A stretch of 64,000 nt of DNA, from NCBI GenBank assembly GCA_036381515.1, contig DASVCR010000103.1:1-64000 (forward strand), given 5' to 3'. The notes under the pieces were generated by a model that ran no database searches, had not been told where the DNA came from, and saw only the letters and a program-made list of their open reading frames with translations. Shown here in pieces: positions 49,721-58,905 of this stretch. A program made the position numbers and the translations under genes. This DNA comes from ZC4RG20 sp036381515 (GTDB taxonomy: Bacteria; Pseudomonadota; Gammaproteobacteria; Steroidobacterales; Rariloculaceae). Each line of letters begins with the position of its first letter. Position 1 is the stretch's first letter.

Positions 49721-49742
49721 CCCTCTGCAGTAGCGACAGCTT

Positions 49743-50288
49743 TCATCTGTTGTTTCCCCCTGTGTTAGCCCGGCCTTGCGCCGGGTTCTTTTTTTCGTAG
49801 CGCACGTCGGTGACGACATAGTGTCGCTCGCCGGTAGGCGTTCTGACCATGAGCTCGTCGTCGACCCGCTTGCCGCGCACCGCTCGCCCGAGCGGCGAGT
49901 CCATGCTGACGTAACGCTCGTCGTCGCCGACCTCGTCGGGGCCGACCAGACGATACTCGCGGACGTTGCCGTCGGCGTCCTCGAGCTCGAACCACGCGCC
50001 GAAGTAGATCCTGCTCGTGTCCGCCGGCGGGCCGTCGACGATCGTCATGCCTTCGAGGCGCTTACGCAAGTAGCGCACTCGACGGTCGATCTCGGCGAGC
50101 TGCTTCTTGCCGTAGATGTACTCCGCGTTCTCCGATCGGTCGCCCTGCGCGGCCGCCTCGGCGACGGCGCGCGTGACCGCCGGACGTTTGCGTTTCCAGA
50201 GCTCGTCGAGCTCCGCGCGCAGGCGCTCGGCGCCTTCCTTCGTGATGAACTTCGAGCTCGGTGGTCGCGGCGGGCGATAGCGGCTCAT
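49743..50288 (-). CDS. greB: Transcription elongation factor GreB
   Basis: A 181-residue transcript-cleavage factor that rescues backtracked RNA polymerase. The N-terminal coiled coil ends in the acidic tip AAQGDRSENAEYIYGKKQL near residue 48, and the C-terminal FKBP-like domain has VSMDSPLGRAVRGKRVDDEL. The basic patch and length fit GreB rather than GreA. ATG at 50288 follows a weak ribosome site. The C-terminal tail (KKNPAQGRANTGGNNR) extends beyond the usual end and is encoded across the terminator of the convergent small gene. Confidence 0.9.
   Translation of the reverse strand: MSRYRPPRPPSSKFITKEGAERLRAELDELWKRKRPAVTRAVAEAAAQGDRSENAEYIYGKKQLAEIDRRVRYLRKRLEGMTIVDGPPADTSRIYFGAWFELEDADGNVREYRLVGPDEVGDDERYVSMDSPLGRAVRGKRVDDELMVRTPTGERHYVVTDVRYEKKNPAQGRANTGGNNR
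49769..49795 (+). terminator. Rho-independent terminator of the 66-residue-protein gene
   Basis: CCCGGC-CTTGC-GCCGGG followed by TTCTTTTTTT is a textbook intrinsic terminator on the plus strand. It lies inside the last codons of the convergent greB. Confidence 0.9.
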
Positions 50289-50322
50289 AACACGCGCTCG
50301 GGAAACATGAGATACTGGTGCC

Positions 50323-51333
50323 GTGAGCGAGAAGTCTAGCAGGATCCTCGACGAGCTCCGCGCGATCCCGGTCGTCGTCACGGGCGCGAAGTACCGCACG
50401 CCGCAAGGATTCTCGGCCATCAAGAACGGCGTCAAGACGCGCGAGGACCGGCAGGAGCGGAAGTCCGCGCCGAAGCCGCCGTGGCTGCGCGCGAAGCTGC
50501 CTTCCGGCGAGCGCTACGAGGCCGTGAAGGCGACGGTGCGCACGCATCGCCTCGCGACGGTCTGCGAGGAGTCGATGTGCCCGAACATCGGCGAATGCTG
50601 GTCGAACGGCACCGCGACGATCATGATCATGGGCGCCGTCTGCACGCGCGCCTGCCAGTTCTGCGCCGTCGATACCGGTAACCCGCGCGGCTGGCTCGAT
50701 GCCGACGAGCCCCAGAACGTCGCGCGCTCGGTCGAGCTGATGGGGCTCAAGTACGTCGTGCTGACGTCGGTCGATCGCGACGATCTGCCGGACGGCGGCG
50801 CCGGGCACTTCGCGGCCTGCGTCCGTGCGATCAAGGCGCGCCGTCCCGAGACGGCGGTCGAGGCGCTGACGCCCGATTTCTGCGGCAGGAAGCGCGACGT
50901 CGAGACGGTCGTCGACTCGGGGCTCGACGTGTTCGCGCAGAACGTCGAGACCGTCGAGCGGCTGACGCACGTCGTGCGCGACCCGCGCGCGGGATACGGC
51001 CAGACGCTGTCCGTGCTCGAGCACGCGAAGCGGCACCGGCCGGACGTGCTGACGAAGACGAGCCTGATGCTCGGGCTCGGCGAGCACGACGACGAGATCC
51101 TCCGCACGCTCGACGACCTCGCCGGTATCGGCGTCGACATCGTCACGTTCGGTCAGTACCTGCGTCCGACGCCGAATCATCTGCCCGTCGAGCGCTACGT
51201 GACGCCCGACGAGTTCGCGCGGTACCGTGAGTGGGGGCTCGAGCGCGGCTTCATGGAGGTCGTCTCTGGCCCGCTGGTCCGGTCGAGCTACCGGGCCGAT
51301 CGCGTCTTCGAGCACAACAACGTCGGGCTGTAG
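50323..51333 (+). CDS. lipA: Lipoyl synthase
   Basis: A 336-residue radical-SAM enzyme inserting two sulfurs into octanoyl-lipoyl domains. The auxiliary-cluster cysteines are in CEESMCPNIGEC near residue 80, the radical-SAM triad is CTRACQFC near residue 107, and the C-terminal VRSSYRAD supplies the auxiliary-cluster Ser. Length and N-terminus are typical of proteobacterial LipA. Start is GTG 50323. lipB is not adjacent; the gene instead overlaps sohB by one base. It is divergent from greB. Confidence 0.95.
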   Translation: MSEKSSRILDELRAIPVVVTGAKYRTPQGFSAIKNGVKTREDRQERKSAPKPPWLRAKLPSGERYEAVKATVRTHRLATVCEESMCPNIGECWSNGTATIMIMGAVCTRACQFCAVDTGNPRGWLDADEPQNVARSVELMGLKYVVLTSVDRDDLPDGGAGHFAACVRAIKARRPETAVEALTPDFCGRKRDVETVVDSGLDVFAQNVETVERLTHVVRDPRAGYGQTLSVLEHAKRHRPDVLTKTSLMLGLGEHDDEILRTLDDLAGIGVDIVTFGQYLRPTPNHLPVERYVTPDEFARYREWGLERGFMEVVSGPLVRSSYRADRVFEHNNVGL

Positions 51334-52316
51334 TGGCCGAGCTCGCCGCCGATTACGCGCTCTTCGTCGCGGAGCTGATCACCGTCTTAGGCCTGCTGCT
51401 GATCGCAGCGCTGATCGTCGTCGGCATGAGCCGGCGCGGCGCACAGCCGGACGGCCTCGAGGTGCAGCACCTGAACCGCCGGCTCGAGGAGCACGCGGAC
51501 GTGCTGCGGCGCGTGGTGCACGGCAAGGATCGCTTCAGGAAGCTTTTGAAGCGGCGCGCGAAGGAGCGCAAGAAGGAGAAGAAGGCGAGCGGCGAAGGCG
51601 ACGAGCGCAGCCGCGTCTTCGTGCTCGACTTCAAAGGCGACCTGCGCGCGAGCGCGGCCCAGTCGCTGCGTCACGAGGTCTCGGCGGTGCTCGCGGTCGC
51701 GACCGAGCGCGACCTCGTCTTCGTCCGGCTCGAGAACTCGGGCGGCACCGTCCACGATCACGGCTTCGCCGCGTCGCAGCTCGTGCGGATCAAGAAGCAG
51801 GGCATCCCGCTCTACGTCGCCGTCGACAAGGTCGCGGCGAGCGGCGGCTATCTGATGGCTTGTGTTGCCGACAAGATCATCGCGGCCCCGTTCGCGATCA
51901 TCGGCTCGATCGGCGTGCTCGCGCAGCTGCCGAACTTCAACCGGCTGCTCGAGAGCAAAGGCGTCGAGTTCGAGCAGATCGCGGCCGGCCGCTACAAGCG
52001 CACGCTGACGATGTTCGGCAAGAACACCGACGAGGGCCGGGAGAAGCTCAAGGAGGAGCTCGCCGAGGTGCACGAGCTCTTCAAGCGGCTGATCGCGGAG
52101 CACAGGCCGCAGGTCGACGTCGAAGCCGTCGCGACCGGCGAGCATTGGTACGGCGCAAAGGCTCTGGAGCTCAAGCTGATCGACGAGATCGCGTCGAGCG
52201 ACGACTGGCTGCTCGCGGCTGCGCGAGACCGCGAGGTCTACAAGGTGACTTACAAACGGCGCCGCAACTGGTCGGAGCGCGTGCTCGGCGGTGTCGAGAG
52301 CCTGCTTTCGCGCTGA
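51333..52316 (+). CDS. sohB: Signal-peptide-peptidase-like protease SohB
   Basis: A 327-residue inner-membrane serine protease of family S49. The transmembrane segment near residues 10-32 (VAELITVLGLLLIAALIVVG) is followed by a very basic coil (LKRRAKERKKEKK) and the protease domain. The catalytic Ser is in KVAASGGYLMACVADK near residue 170, and the general-base Lys is in AGRYKRTLTMFG near residue 220. It starts at GTG 51333, sharing one base with the lipA stop. Proposed role is quality control of periplasmic or membrane peptides. Confidence 0.92.
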   Translation: MAELAADYALFVAELITVLGLLLIAALIVVGMSRRGAQPDGLEVQHLNRRLEEHADVLRRVVHGKDRFRKLLKRRAKERKKEKKASGEGDERSRVFVLDFKGDLRASAAQSLRHEVSAVLAVATERDLVFVRLENSGGTVHDHGFAASQLVRIKKQGIPLYVAVDKVAASGGYLMACVADKIIAAPFAIIGSIGVLAQLPNFNRLLESKGVEFEQIAAGRYKRTLTMFGKNTDEGREKLKEELAEVHELFKRLIAEHRPQVDVEAVATGEHWYGAKALELKLIDEIASSDDWLLAAARDREVYKVTYKRRRNWSERVLGGVESLLSR

Positions 52317-52405
52317 GCGATCGCGTTCGCGTCGCGCCCGCGACGGCGCTCGTTCGCCGCGCCGGCGGGGAAGGGGCGTGCTGTTCCCAAGCGCGGAAAG
52401 ATCGG

Positions 52406-52411
52406 TATACT
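52406..52411 (+). promoter_or_regulatory. -10 box (TATACT) just before the L,D-transpeptidase gene
   Basis: TATACT ends only nine bases before ATG 52420, so the message would be leaderless or nearly so. The -35 is poor (TTCCCA at 52384). Confidence 0.35.
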
Positions 52412-52419
52412 CCGCGGCG

Positions 52420-53535
52420 ATGTTGCGCGTCATCAGAACGACGTTACTCGGCTCGCTCGCTGTCTGCGTTGTCGGCGCAGCGGGCTGCGTCTTCGTCGTG
52501 CCACCCGACGAGCTCGCGGAACGCGGCGCCGTCGCGGCCGCCGAGCCCGATCCGTCCGCGCCGCGAATGGCGCCGCTCGACACGCTCCACTTCGCCGACG
52601 TGTCGGACTCGACGGAGATCATCGGCGCGGTGCAGGTGATCTTCACGCGCTACGAGAACACCTTCGTCGCGATCGCGCGCGAGTACGGCCTCGGCAACGA
52701 CGCGCTGCGCCGCGCGAATCCGTCCGTCGATCACTGGCTGCCCGGCGAGGGCACGCCGGTCTATCTGCCGACGAGCTCGATCCTCCCGCAGGTGCCGCGG
52801 GAAGGCATCGTCGTGAACCTGCCGAGCATGCGGCTCTACTACTTCGAGCGCGACGGCGACGACGCCGATCGGGCGTCGATCACGACGTACCCGATCGGCA
52901 TCGGGCGAGAAGGCTGGGCGACCCCGCTCGGAGAGGCGAAGGTCACCGACAAGATCGTCGACCCGACGTGGTATCCGCCGGCCTCCGTGCGCCAGGACCA
53001 CGCCGAGCGCGGCGACCCGCTGCCGCCGGTCGTGCCGCCGGGGCCGGACAATCCGCTCGGCCGGCACGCGATGGTGCTGTCGTTGCCGGGCTACCTGATC
53101 CACGGGACGAACAGACCGGCCGGCGTCGGGCTTCGCGTGAGCGCCGGATGCATCCGGCTCTATCCCGAGCACATCGAGGCGCTGTTCGAGCGCGTGCCGC
53201 GCGGCACGCCGGTCCGCATCGTCAACGAGCCGGTGCTCGCCGGCTGGCACGACGGCGAGCTCTACCTCGAGGCGCACGCGCCGCTCGAGGAGGACGGCCG
53301 TGATCTTGCCGAGGCTGCGGCCGACGCGATCGCAAAGGCGCTCGAGCGCGCGGGACGTCCCGATTACGAGATCGACGCGGAGGCCGTCGCGGCCATCGTC
53401 GCTGAGCAGCGCGGCATCCCGTTGCCGATCGGCCGCGAGTCGCCGTCGCCGGTCGAGTATCTCGCGACGGCGAGAATCGTCGAGAACACGGTCGAAATGC
53501 AGAGCGCCGAAACGGCCGCGGCGCTCGACCTGTGA
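52420..53535 (+). CDS. L,D-transpeptidase (ErfK/YbiS/YcfS family) lipoprotein
   Basis: A 371-residue periplasmic enzyme: lipoprotein signal with lipobox VVGAAGC near residue 22, a LysM-like peptidoglycan-binding segment (FVAIAREYGLGNDALRRANP) and a YkuD catalytic domain. The active site is IHGTNRPAGVGLRVSAGCIRLYPEH split over residues 228-252, with catalytic His and Cys in SAGCIRL. A 100-residue C-terminal extension of unknown role includes a helical part (DLAEAAADAIAKALERAG). It forms 3-3 cross-links or attaches lipoprotein to peptidoglycan. Confidence 0.9.
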   Translation: MLRVIRTTLLGSLAVCVVGAAGCVFVVPPDELAERGAVAAAEPDPSAPRMAPLDTLHFADVSDSTEIIGAVQVIFTRYENTFVAIAREYGLGNDALRRANPSVDHWLPGEGTPVYLPTSSILPQVPREGIVVNLPSMRLYYFERDGDDADRASITTYPIGIGREGWATPLGEAKVTDKIVDPTWYPPASVRQDHAERGDPLPPVVPPGPDNPLGRHAMVLSLPGYLIHGTNRPAGVGLRVSAGCIRLYPEHIEALFERVPRGTPVRIVNEPVLAGWHDGELYLEAHAPLEEDGRDLAEAAADAIAKALERAGRPDYEIDAEAVAAIVAEQRGIPLPIGRESPSPVEYLATARIVENTVEMQSAETAAALDL

Positions 53536-53595
53536 CCTGCGGCCGGACCACGATGCCTACACGCTGCGGACGCGGGCAGGGTCGCCGAGCGCGGC

Positions 53596-55110
53596 ATGGC
53601 CGTTGAACCGATCGTCTATCCCGATCCGCGCGAGGGCGCCGATGCGCGCGCCGAGCGTCCCGCCGTCACCGTCGCGGCATTCGTCGGACGCACCGAGCGC
53701 GGGCCGGTCGACGAGGCCATAGCGGTCTCGAGCTTCGACGAGTACCGCCGCGTGTTCGGCGGTCATTCGAGCGTCGGCTTCGTCTCGCACGCGGTACAGC
53801 ATTACTTCCTGCACGGCGGACGAGCGGCCGTGGTCGTGCGCGTCGCGAACGGCGCGACGCGTGCGACGATCGACGTGCCCGCGGGCTCCGAGGCGCTCCG
53901 GCTCGTCGCGCGCCGGCCCGGGAGCCGAGAGTATCTGCGCGTGTCCGTCGACTACGACCGGGTGGTCGGCGATCCGTGCCGCTTCAACCTGGTCGTGCAG
54001 CGCATTGCGCGTCCCGGCTCGAGCCTCGTCGAGGATCAGGAGCTTTATACCGGCGTCTCGGTCGACCCGAACGATCGGCTGTTCATCGTCGACGCGCTGC
54101 GCGATTCCGAGCTCGTACGGCTCGGCGGACCGCTGCCGAGCCGTCGGCCCGATGCGACGCTTCCGGCGCATCCCGGCGACCCGATCCCGTATCTCGACAT
54201 GTCGAGCCCAGGCACGGACGGCAACGAGCTGACCGACTACGACGTCGTCGGATCGAACGAGGAGGGGACCGGGCTCTTCGCGCTCGACCGCGCCGGCCGC
54301 ATCGACATCGTCTGCGTGCCGCCGCCGCCGTCGCACGATTACGGCACGACCGCGCTGCTCGCCGCGGAGCGCTACTGCCGTCGGCGCCGTGCGCTCCTGA
54401 TCTGGGACCCGCCGTGGTCGTGGTACACGAGCGAGCGTGCCGTGCTCGGCCTGCGCGCGCTCGGGCTCAAGAGCTCGCACGCGATGACCTATTTCCCGCG
54501 CCTGCGCCCGCGCGGCCAGCTCGCGCGTTTTCCGGCGGGCATGCCGGCGTGCGGCGCGCTCGCCGGGCTTCTCGCCGCGAGCGACGAGGCGCGCGGCTAC
54601 GCCGGCGGCCCGCAGGGGACGCTCAAGCCGAGCCTGACGACGGTCGTCGACCTCGACGAGCAGGAGGCCGCGCTGCTGCGCCGTCACGGCATCAACCCGC
54701 TCGCGGTCGCCGGCGGCGCCGTCGTCGTCGACGGCAACGCGAGCCTGATGCCGCAGGACAAGGTGCCGACCGCCGCGCAGCGGCTCGATGCGAGCCGGAC
54801 CGTGCTGCACGTCCTCGACGTGCTCGAGCGGAGCACGAGCTGGGCGGCGCGTGCGAGCGAAGCGCCCGGCACCGGCGAAGAGCTCGAGAAGCAGGTGCGC
54901 GCGCTCCTCGCTGACCTCCAGTCGCGCGGCGCGCTCGCACGGGGCGCGGCCGACGACACGTTCTTCGTCCGAGTCGTGCCGCGCGCACCCGGCGCGGTCG
55001 CGCTGCGCGTCGGCTTCGCCGTGGTCCGGCCCGGCCAGTTCGAGACGTACGAGCTCGAGTACCGCGCGGGGCGCACGACGACGCGCGAGGTGCCGCCGCT
55101 CGACGCGTGA
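53596..55110 (+). CDS. Solitary contractile-tail sheath protein
   Basis: A 504-residue protein of the phage tail sheath family. The N-terminal landmark is VTVAAFVGRTERGPVDEAIAVSSFDEYRRVFGGHSS, conserved from Myoviridae to extracellular injection systems, followed by HGGRAAVVVRVANGA. The C-terminal sheath domain holds DRLFIVDALRD, INPLAVAGGAVVVDGNAS and the late WAARASEAPGTGEELEKQVRALLADLQSRGAL. No tube, baseplate, spike, ATPase or toxin genes are adjacent: the neighbours are an L,D-transpeptidase and a convergent 5-oxoprolinase. Codon use matches the chromosome, so it is long resident. It could be a remnant or a repurposed filament-forming protein. Confidence 0.82.
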   Translation: MAVEPIVYPDPREGADARAERPAVTVAAFVGRTERGPVDEAIAVSSFDEYRRVFGGHSSVGFVSHAVQHYFLHGGRAAVVVRVANGATRATIDVPAGSEALRLVARRPGSREYLRVSVDYDRVVGDPCRFNLVVQRIARPGSSLVEDQELYTGVSVDPNDRLFIVDALRDSELVRLGGPLPSRRPDATLPAHPGDPIPYLDMSSPGTDGNELTDYDVVGSNEEGTGLFALDRAGRIDIVCVPPPPSHDYGTTALLAAERYCRRRRALLIWDPPWSWYTSERAVLGLRALGLKSSHAMTYFPRLRPRGQLARFPAGMPACGALAGLLAASDEARGYAGGPQGTLKPSLTTVVDLDEQEAALLRRHGINPLAVAGGAVVVDGNASLMPQDKVPTAAQRLDASRTVLHVLDVLERSTSWAARASEAPGTGEELEKQVRALLADLQSRGALARGAADDTFFVRVVPRAPGAVALRVGFAVVRPGQFETYELEYRAGRTTTREVPPLDA

Positions 55111-55173
55111 CGCGGCGCGCGTCTCGCGGCGCCGTGCCTCCATGAACGGAGCCCCGGTCGCGGCTTCGTCCGA

Positions 55174-58100
55174 TCACGAACCCTCGGAGCCGCCCGTCGC
55201 GGGCCCGTAACCGCCGCCGCCCGGCGTCTCGATCAGCATGCGGTCGCCGGGCTCGAGCTCGACGCCCGCGACGGGGCCGAGCTCGATGACCTTCCCGTCG
55301 CGGCGGATCACGGCGTTCCGCCCGGGGCGTCCCGCCGAGCCGCCCGCAAGCCCGAACGGCACGGTGCGCCTCCGGTTCGACAGGATCGCCGCGCGCATCG
55401 GCTCGAGGAACTCGATCTCGCGCACGATGCCGTCGCCGCCGCGATGCGCGCCCGCGCCGCCCGAGCCGCGGCGGATCTCGAAGCGGCGCAGCCGCACCGG
55501 GTGCCGCCACTCGAGGACCTCGGGGTCCGTCAGCCGAGAGTTCGTCATGTGGCTATGCACGGCGCTCGCGCCGTCGAACGTCGGCCCGGCGCCGGTGCCG
55601 CCGCAGAGCGTCTCGTAGTACTGGTGCACGTCGTTGCCGAACGTGAAGTTGTTCATCGTGCCCTGCGACGCCGCGCACGCGCCGACCGCGGCGAGGAGCG
55701 CGTCCGCGATGCATTGCGACGTCTCGACGTTGCCCGCGACGACGGCCGCCGGATACTCCGGGCTCACCAGGCTCCGCTCGGGAAGCCGGATCGACAGCGG
55801 CACGAGGCAGCCCTCGTTCAGCGGGATGCTCTGCCGCACGAGCGTGCGGAACACGTACAGCACGACGGCGCGCGCGATCGCGGGCGGCGTGTTGAAGTTC
55901 CGCGGGCTCATCGGCGACGTGCCGGCGAAGTCGATCGTCGCCTCGCGCCGCGCGCGATCGACCTCGATGCGGACCTCGATGCGCTCGCCGCCGTCGAGCT
56001 CGAGCGACCACTCGCCGTCCGCGAGCTCTGCAATGACGTCGCGCACGCAGTCTTCCGCGTTGCGCTCGATGTGCGCCATGTAGCACTGCACGACGTCGAG
56101 GCCGTAGCGCGCGACGAGCTTGCCGAGCTCCGCCGCGCCGCGCGCGTTCGCCGCGAGCTGCGCCTTCAGGTCCGCGACGTTGCGGTCCGGATTGCGCGGG
56201 GGCAGGCGGGCGCTCGCGAGCACGCGGCGCGCGTCGTCCTCGAGGAAGCGCCCGCGCGCGACGATCCGCATCGCGTCGATCACGACGCCCTCGTCGTCGA
56301 TCGTGCGGCTGTCCGGCGGCATCGACCCCGGCGTCAGCCCTCCGATGTCCGCGTGGTGCGCGCGGCTCGCGACGAAGAACTCGACGGACCCCGATTCGAA
56401 CACCGGCGTGACGACGGTCACGTCCGGCAGGTGCGTGCCGCCGTCGTACGGCGCGTTCAGCATGAATGCATCGCCCGGCGCGAACGTCGCGCCGAACCGC
56501 TCGATCACGCGCCGCACGCTGTCGCCCATCGAGCCGAGATGGACCGGCACGTGCGGCGCGTTCGCGATCAGCCTGCCGCGCTTGTCGAACAGCGCGCACG
56601 AAAAGTCGAGGCGCTCCTTGATGTTCACCGAGTGTGCCGTGTGCTCGAGCACGAGGCCCATCTGCTCGGCGATGTGCACGAAGCGGTTGTTGAACACCTC
56701 GAGCATGATCGGATCCGCCGCGTCGGCCGACACCCGCTCGCGAGCGCTGCGCTTCGCCGCGCGCTCGAGCCTGAGCTCGCCGCCGGGCCCCGTCTCCGCG
56801 TGCCAGCCGGGCGCGACGTACGTCGTCGCGTTCGCCTCGACGATCAGCGCCGGGCCGTCGAGCGCGGCGCCGGCGCCGAGGCTCTCGCGGCGATGGACCG
56901 GCGTCTCGCGCCAGCCGCCGTCGGCCCAGATCGGCCGGTGCGTGAGCGGCGCGGCGGATTGCGCCGCGGGCGGCGCCTCGTGCGCCGCGAGCGGCTCCGA
57001 CGCCGCGATGCACTCCGCCTCGAGCCACTCGACGACGATCGCGCGGGTCGCGGCGTCGAAGCCGAAGTGCCGCCGGTGGGCGTCGTCGAACGCGGCGATC
57101 GCATCCGCCGCCGGCGCGCCGGGGATCCACGGCACGGCGAGCGCGGTGTCGGAGCCGTCGATCTTGAGCCCCGCGCGGCCGACGACCGTGATTCCGTCCG
57201 GCGCGACGTGCTGCTCGAGCAGCTCGCGCCGCGCCTCCTCCGCGAGCTCGGCGAAGACGTCGTCCAGCACGTCGGCTGCTGCGTCGTCGAGCCGCCGCTC
57301 GACGCCGCGGCGCCTGAGCGCGCGCACCTCGGCGAGCCCCATTCCGTATGCCGAGAGCACGCCCGCGAGCGGATGGATCACGATCGCGTCGATGCCGAGC
57401 GCGTCGGCGACCTGGCATGCATGCTGTCCGCCGGCGCCCCCGAAGCTCGCGAGCGCGAATTCCGCGACGTCATGGCCGCGCTCGATCGAGATGTGCCGGA
57501 TCGCGTTCGCCATCCGCTCGACCGCGATGCGGATCGCGCCCTCGGCGACCCGCTCCGCGCTCTGCGCGAGGCCCGTCGCGGCTTCGATCTCGGCGGCGAG
57601 CGCCGCGAAGCGCGCCGCGACGACTTCGCGGTCGATCGGCTCGCTCGCGTCCGGGCCGAACGTGCGCGGAAAGAAGTCGGGCTGAATGCGCCCGAGCAGC
57701 ACGTTCGCGTCCGTGATCGTCAGCGGGCCGCCGTTCCGGTAGCACGCGGGTCCCGGCCACGCGCCGGCCGACTCCGGACCGACCGTGAGCCGCCCGCCGC
57801 GGAACGCGACGATCGAGCCGCCGCCGGCCGCAACGGTATGGATCCTGAGCATCGGCGCCGCGACGCGGACGCCGGCGACCTCGCCGTCCTGCGTGCGTTC
57901 GAGCTCGTCGGCGAAGAGCGAGACGTCCGTCGACGTGCCGCCCATGTCGAAGCCGAGCACGCGCGGGAAGCCGGCCGCGCGCGACGTCGCGATCATGCCG
58001 ACCACGCCGCCGGCCGGTCCCGACAGGATGCTGTCCTTGCCGCGGAAGCGCTCGGCGCGCGCGAGACCGCCGTGGCTCTGCATGAAGAGGAGCGGCACGC

Positions 58101-58800
58101 CCGGGCCGAGCAGCTCGTTGAGCCCGGCGCGCAGCGCGTCGACGTAGCGGCGCAGCACGGGCGAGAGGTACGCGTCGACGAGCGTCGTGTGACCGCGCGG
58201 CACGAGCTTCTGGACTGGAATCGTCTCGTGCGATAGCGACACCTGCGTGAAGCCCAAGCGGCGCGCGATCTCGCCGGCGCGCCGCTCGTGGTCCGGGAAG
58301 CGGTACGCGTGCAGGAACGCGATCGCGACGGCGTCGAAGCCTTCCGCGCGGAGCGCCTCGAGATCGGCCGCGAGCGCCGCCTCGTCGAGCGGCTCGACGA
58401 CGTCGCCCGTCGCGGACACGCGCTCGCGCGCCTCGACGACGCGGGTGTAGAGCATCGGCGGCATGCGGATGTCGAGCGCGAAGATGTCGGGCCGCTGCTG
58501 CGTACCGATCTCGAGCGCGTCGCGCAGGCCCGCCGTGATCACGAGCGCGGTGGGCTCGCCGCGCCGCTCGAGCAACGCGTTCGTCGCGACGGTCGTGCCC
58601 ATGCGCACGGCGGCGACGCGCGTGTCTTCCGGCGCGCGGCCGGCGAGCAGACGCCGGATGCCTTCGACGGCGGCGTCCGCGTAGCGGCCCGGATTCGTCG
58701 ACAGGAGCTTGAGCGTTTCGAGCCGTCCTTCCGGGTCGCGCGCGACGACGTCGGTGAACGTGCCGCCGCGATCGATCCAGAAATGCCAGCCGTCCGTCAC
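55174..58800 (-). CDS. 5-oxoprolinase / hydantoinase (HyuA-HyuB fusion)
   Basis: A 1208-residue ATP-dependent cyclic-amide hydrolase. The N-terminal HyuA half starts FWIDRGGTFTDVVARDPEGR and carries LGFDMGGTSTDVSLF and FGGAGGQHACQVAD. The HyuB half begins near residue 690 (DPIMLEVFNNRFVHIAEQMG) with HAAHTHL-like APHVPVHLGSM, LNAPYDGGTHLPD and SHMTNSRLTDPE. The undivided architecture matches eukaryotic-type 5-oxoprolinase, converting 5-oxoproline to glutamate. Start is GTG 58800. It ends GGGGYGPATGG, the usual Gly-rich terminus. It is convergent with the sheath-protein gene. Confidence 0.92.
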   Translation of the reverse strand: MTDGWHFWIDRGGTFTDVVARDPEGRLETLKLLSTNPGRYADAAVEGIRRLLAGRAPEDTRVAAVRMGTTVATNALLERRGEPTALVITAGLRDALEIGTQQRPDIFALDIRMPPMLYTRVVEARERVSATGDVVEPLDEAALAADLEALRAEGFDAVAIAFLHAYRFPDHERRAGEIARRLGFTQVSLSHETIPVQKLVPRGHTTLVDAYLSPVLRRYVDALRAGLNELLGPGVPLLFMQSHGGLARAERFRGKDSILSGPAGGVVGMIATSRAAGFPRVLGFDMGGTSTDVSLFADELERTQDGEVAGVRVAAPMLRIHTVAAGGGSIVAFRGGRLTVGPESAGAWPGPACYRNGGPLTITDANVLLGRIQPDFFPRTFGPDASEPIDREVVAARFAALAAEIEAATGLAQSAERVAEGAIRIAVERMANAIRHISIERGHDVAEFALASFGGAGGQHACQVADALGIDAIVIHPLAGVLSAYGMGLAEVRALRRRGVERRLDDAAADVLDDVFAELAEEARRELLEQHVAPDGITVVGRAGLKIDGSDTALAVPWIPGAPAADAIAAFDDAHRRHFGFDAATRAIVVEWLEAECIAASEPLAAHEAPPAAQSAAPLTHRPIWADGGWRETPVHRRESLGAGAALDGPALIVEANATTYVAPGWHAETGPGGELRLERAAKRSARERVSADAADPIMLEVFNNRFVHIAEQMGLVLEHTAHSVNIKERLDFSCALFDKRGRLIANAPHVPVHLGSMGDSVRRVIERFGATFAPGDAFMLNAPYDGGTHLPDVTVVTPVFESGSVEFFVASRAHHADIGGLTPGSMPPDSRTIDDEGVVIDAMRIVARGRFLEDDARRVLASARLPPRNPDRNVADLKAQLAANARGAAELGKLVARYGLDVVQCYMAHIERNAEDCVRDVIAELADGEWSLELDGGERIEVRIEVDRARREATIDFAGTSPMSPRNFNTPPAIARAVVLYVFRTLVRQSIPLNEGCLVPLSIRLPERSLVSPEYPAAVVAGNVETSQCIADALLAAVGACAASQGTMNNFTFGNDVHQYYETLCGGTGAGPTFDGASAVHSHMTNSRLTDPEVLEWRHPVRLRRFEIRRGSGGAGAHRGGDGIVREIEFLEPMRAAILSNRRRTVPFGLAGGSAGRPGRNAVIRRDGKVIELGPVAGVELEPGDRMLIETPGGGGYGPATGGSEGS

Positions 58801-58905
58801 GAGGAGCGAGTCAGTCGGAGTGAACGCGCGGCTCGCAGAGGCGCCGGACGCGCGCCGCGCATTATCGCGCGGAGCGCGTCGCCGCGTGCACTCTCGAGCG
58901 GGTGC

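Noticed and set aside
55444..58236. 930-codon antisense frame opposite 5-oxoprolinase
   Set aside because: It is a shadow of high-GC codon use. The minus-strand gene has complete family motifs over its whole length.
52420..58800. Prophage around the tail-sheath gene
   Set aside because: No integrase, capsid, terminase, tube, baseplate or lysis gene is nearby, and there is no composition shift or attachment repeat.
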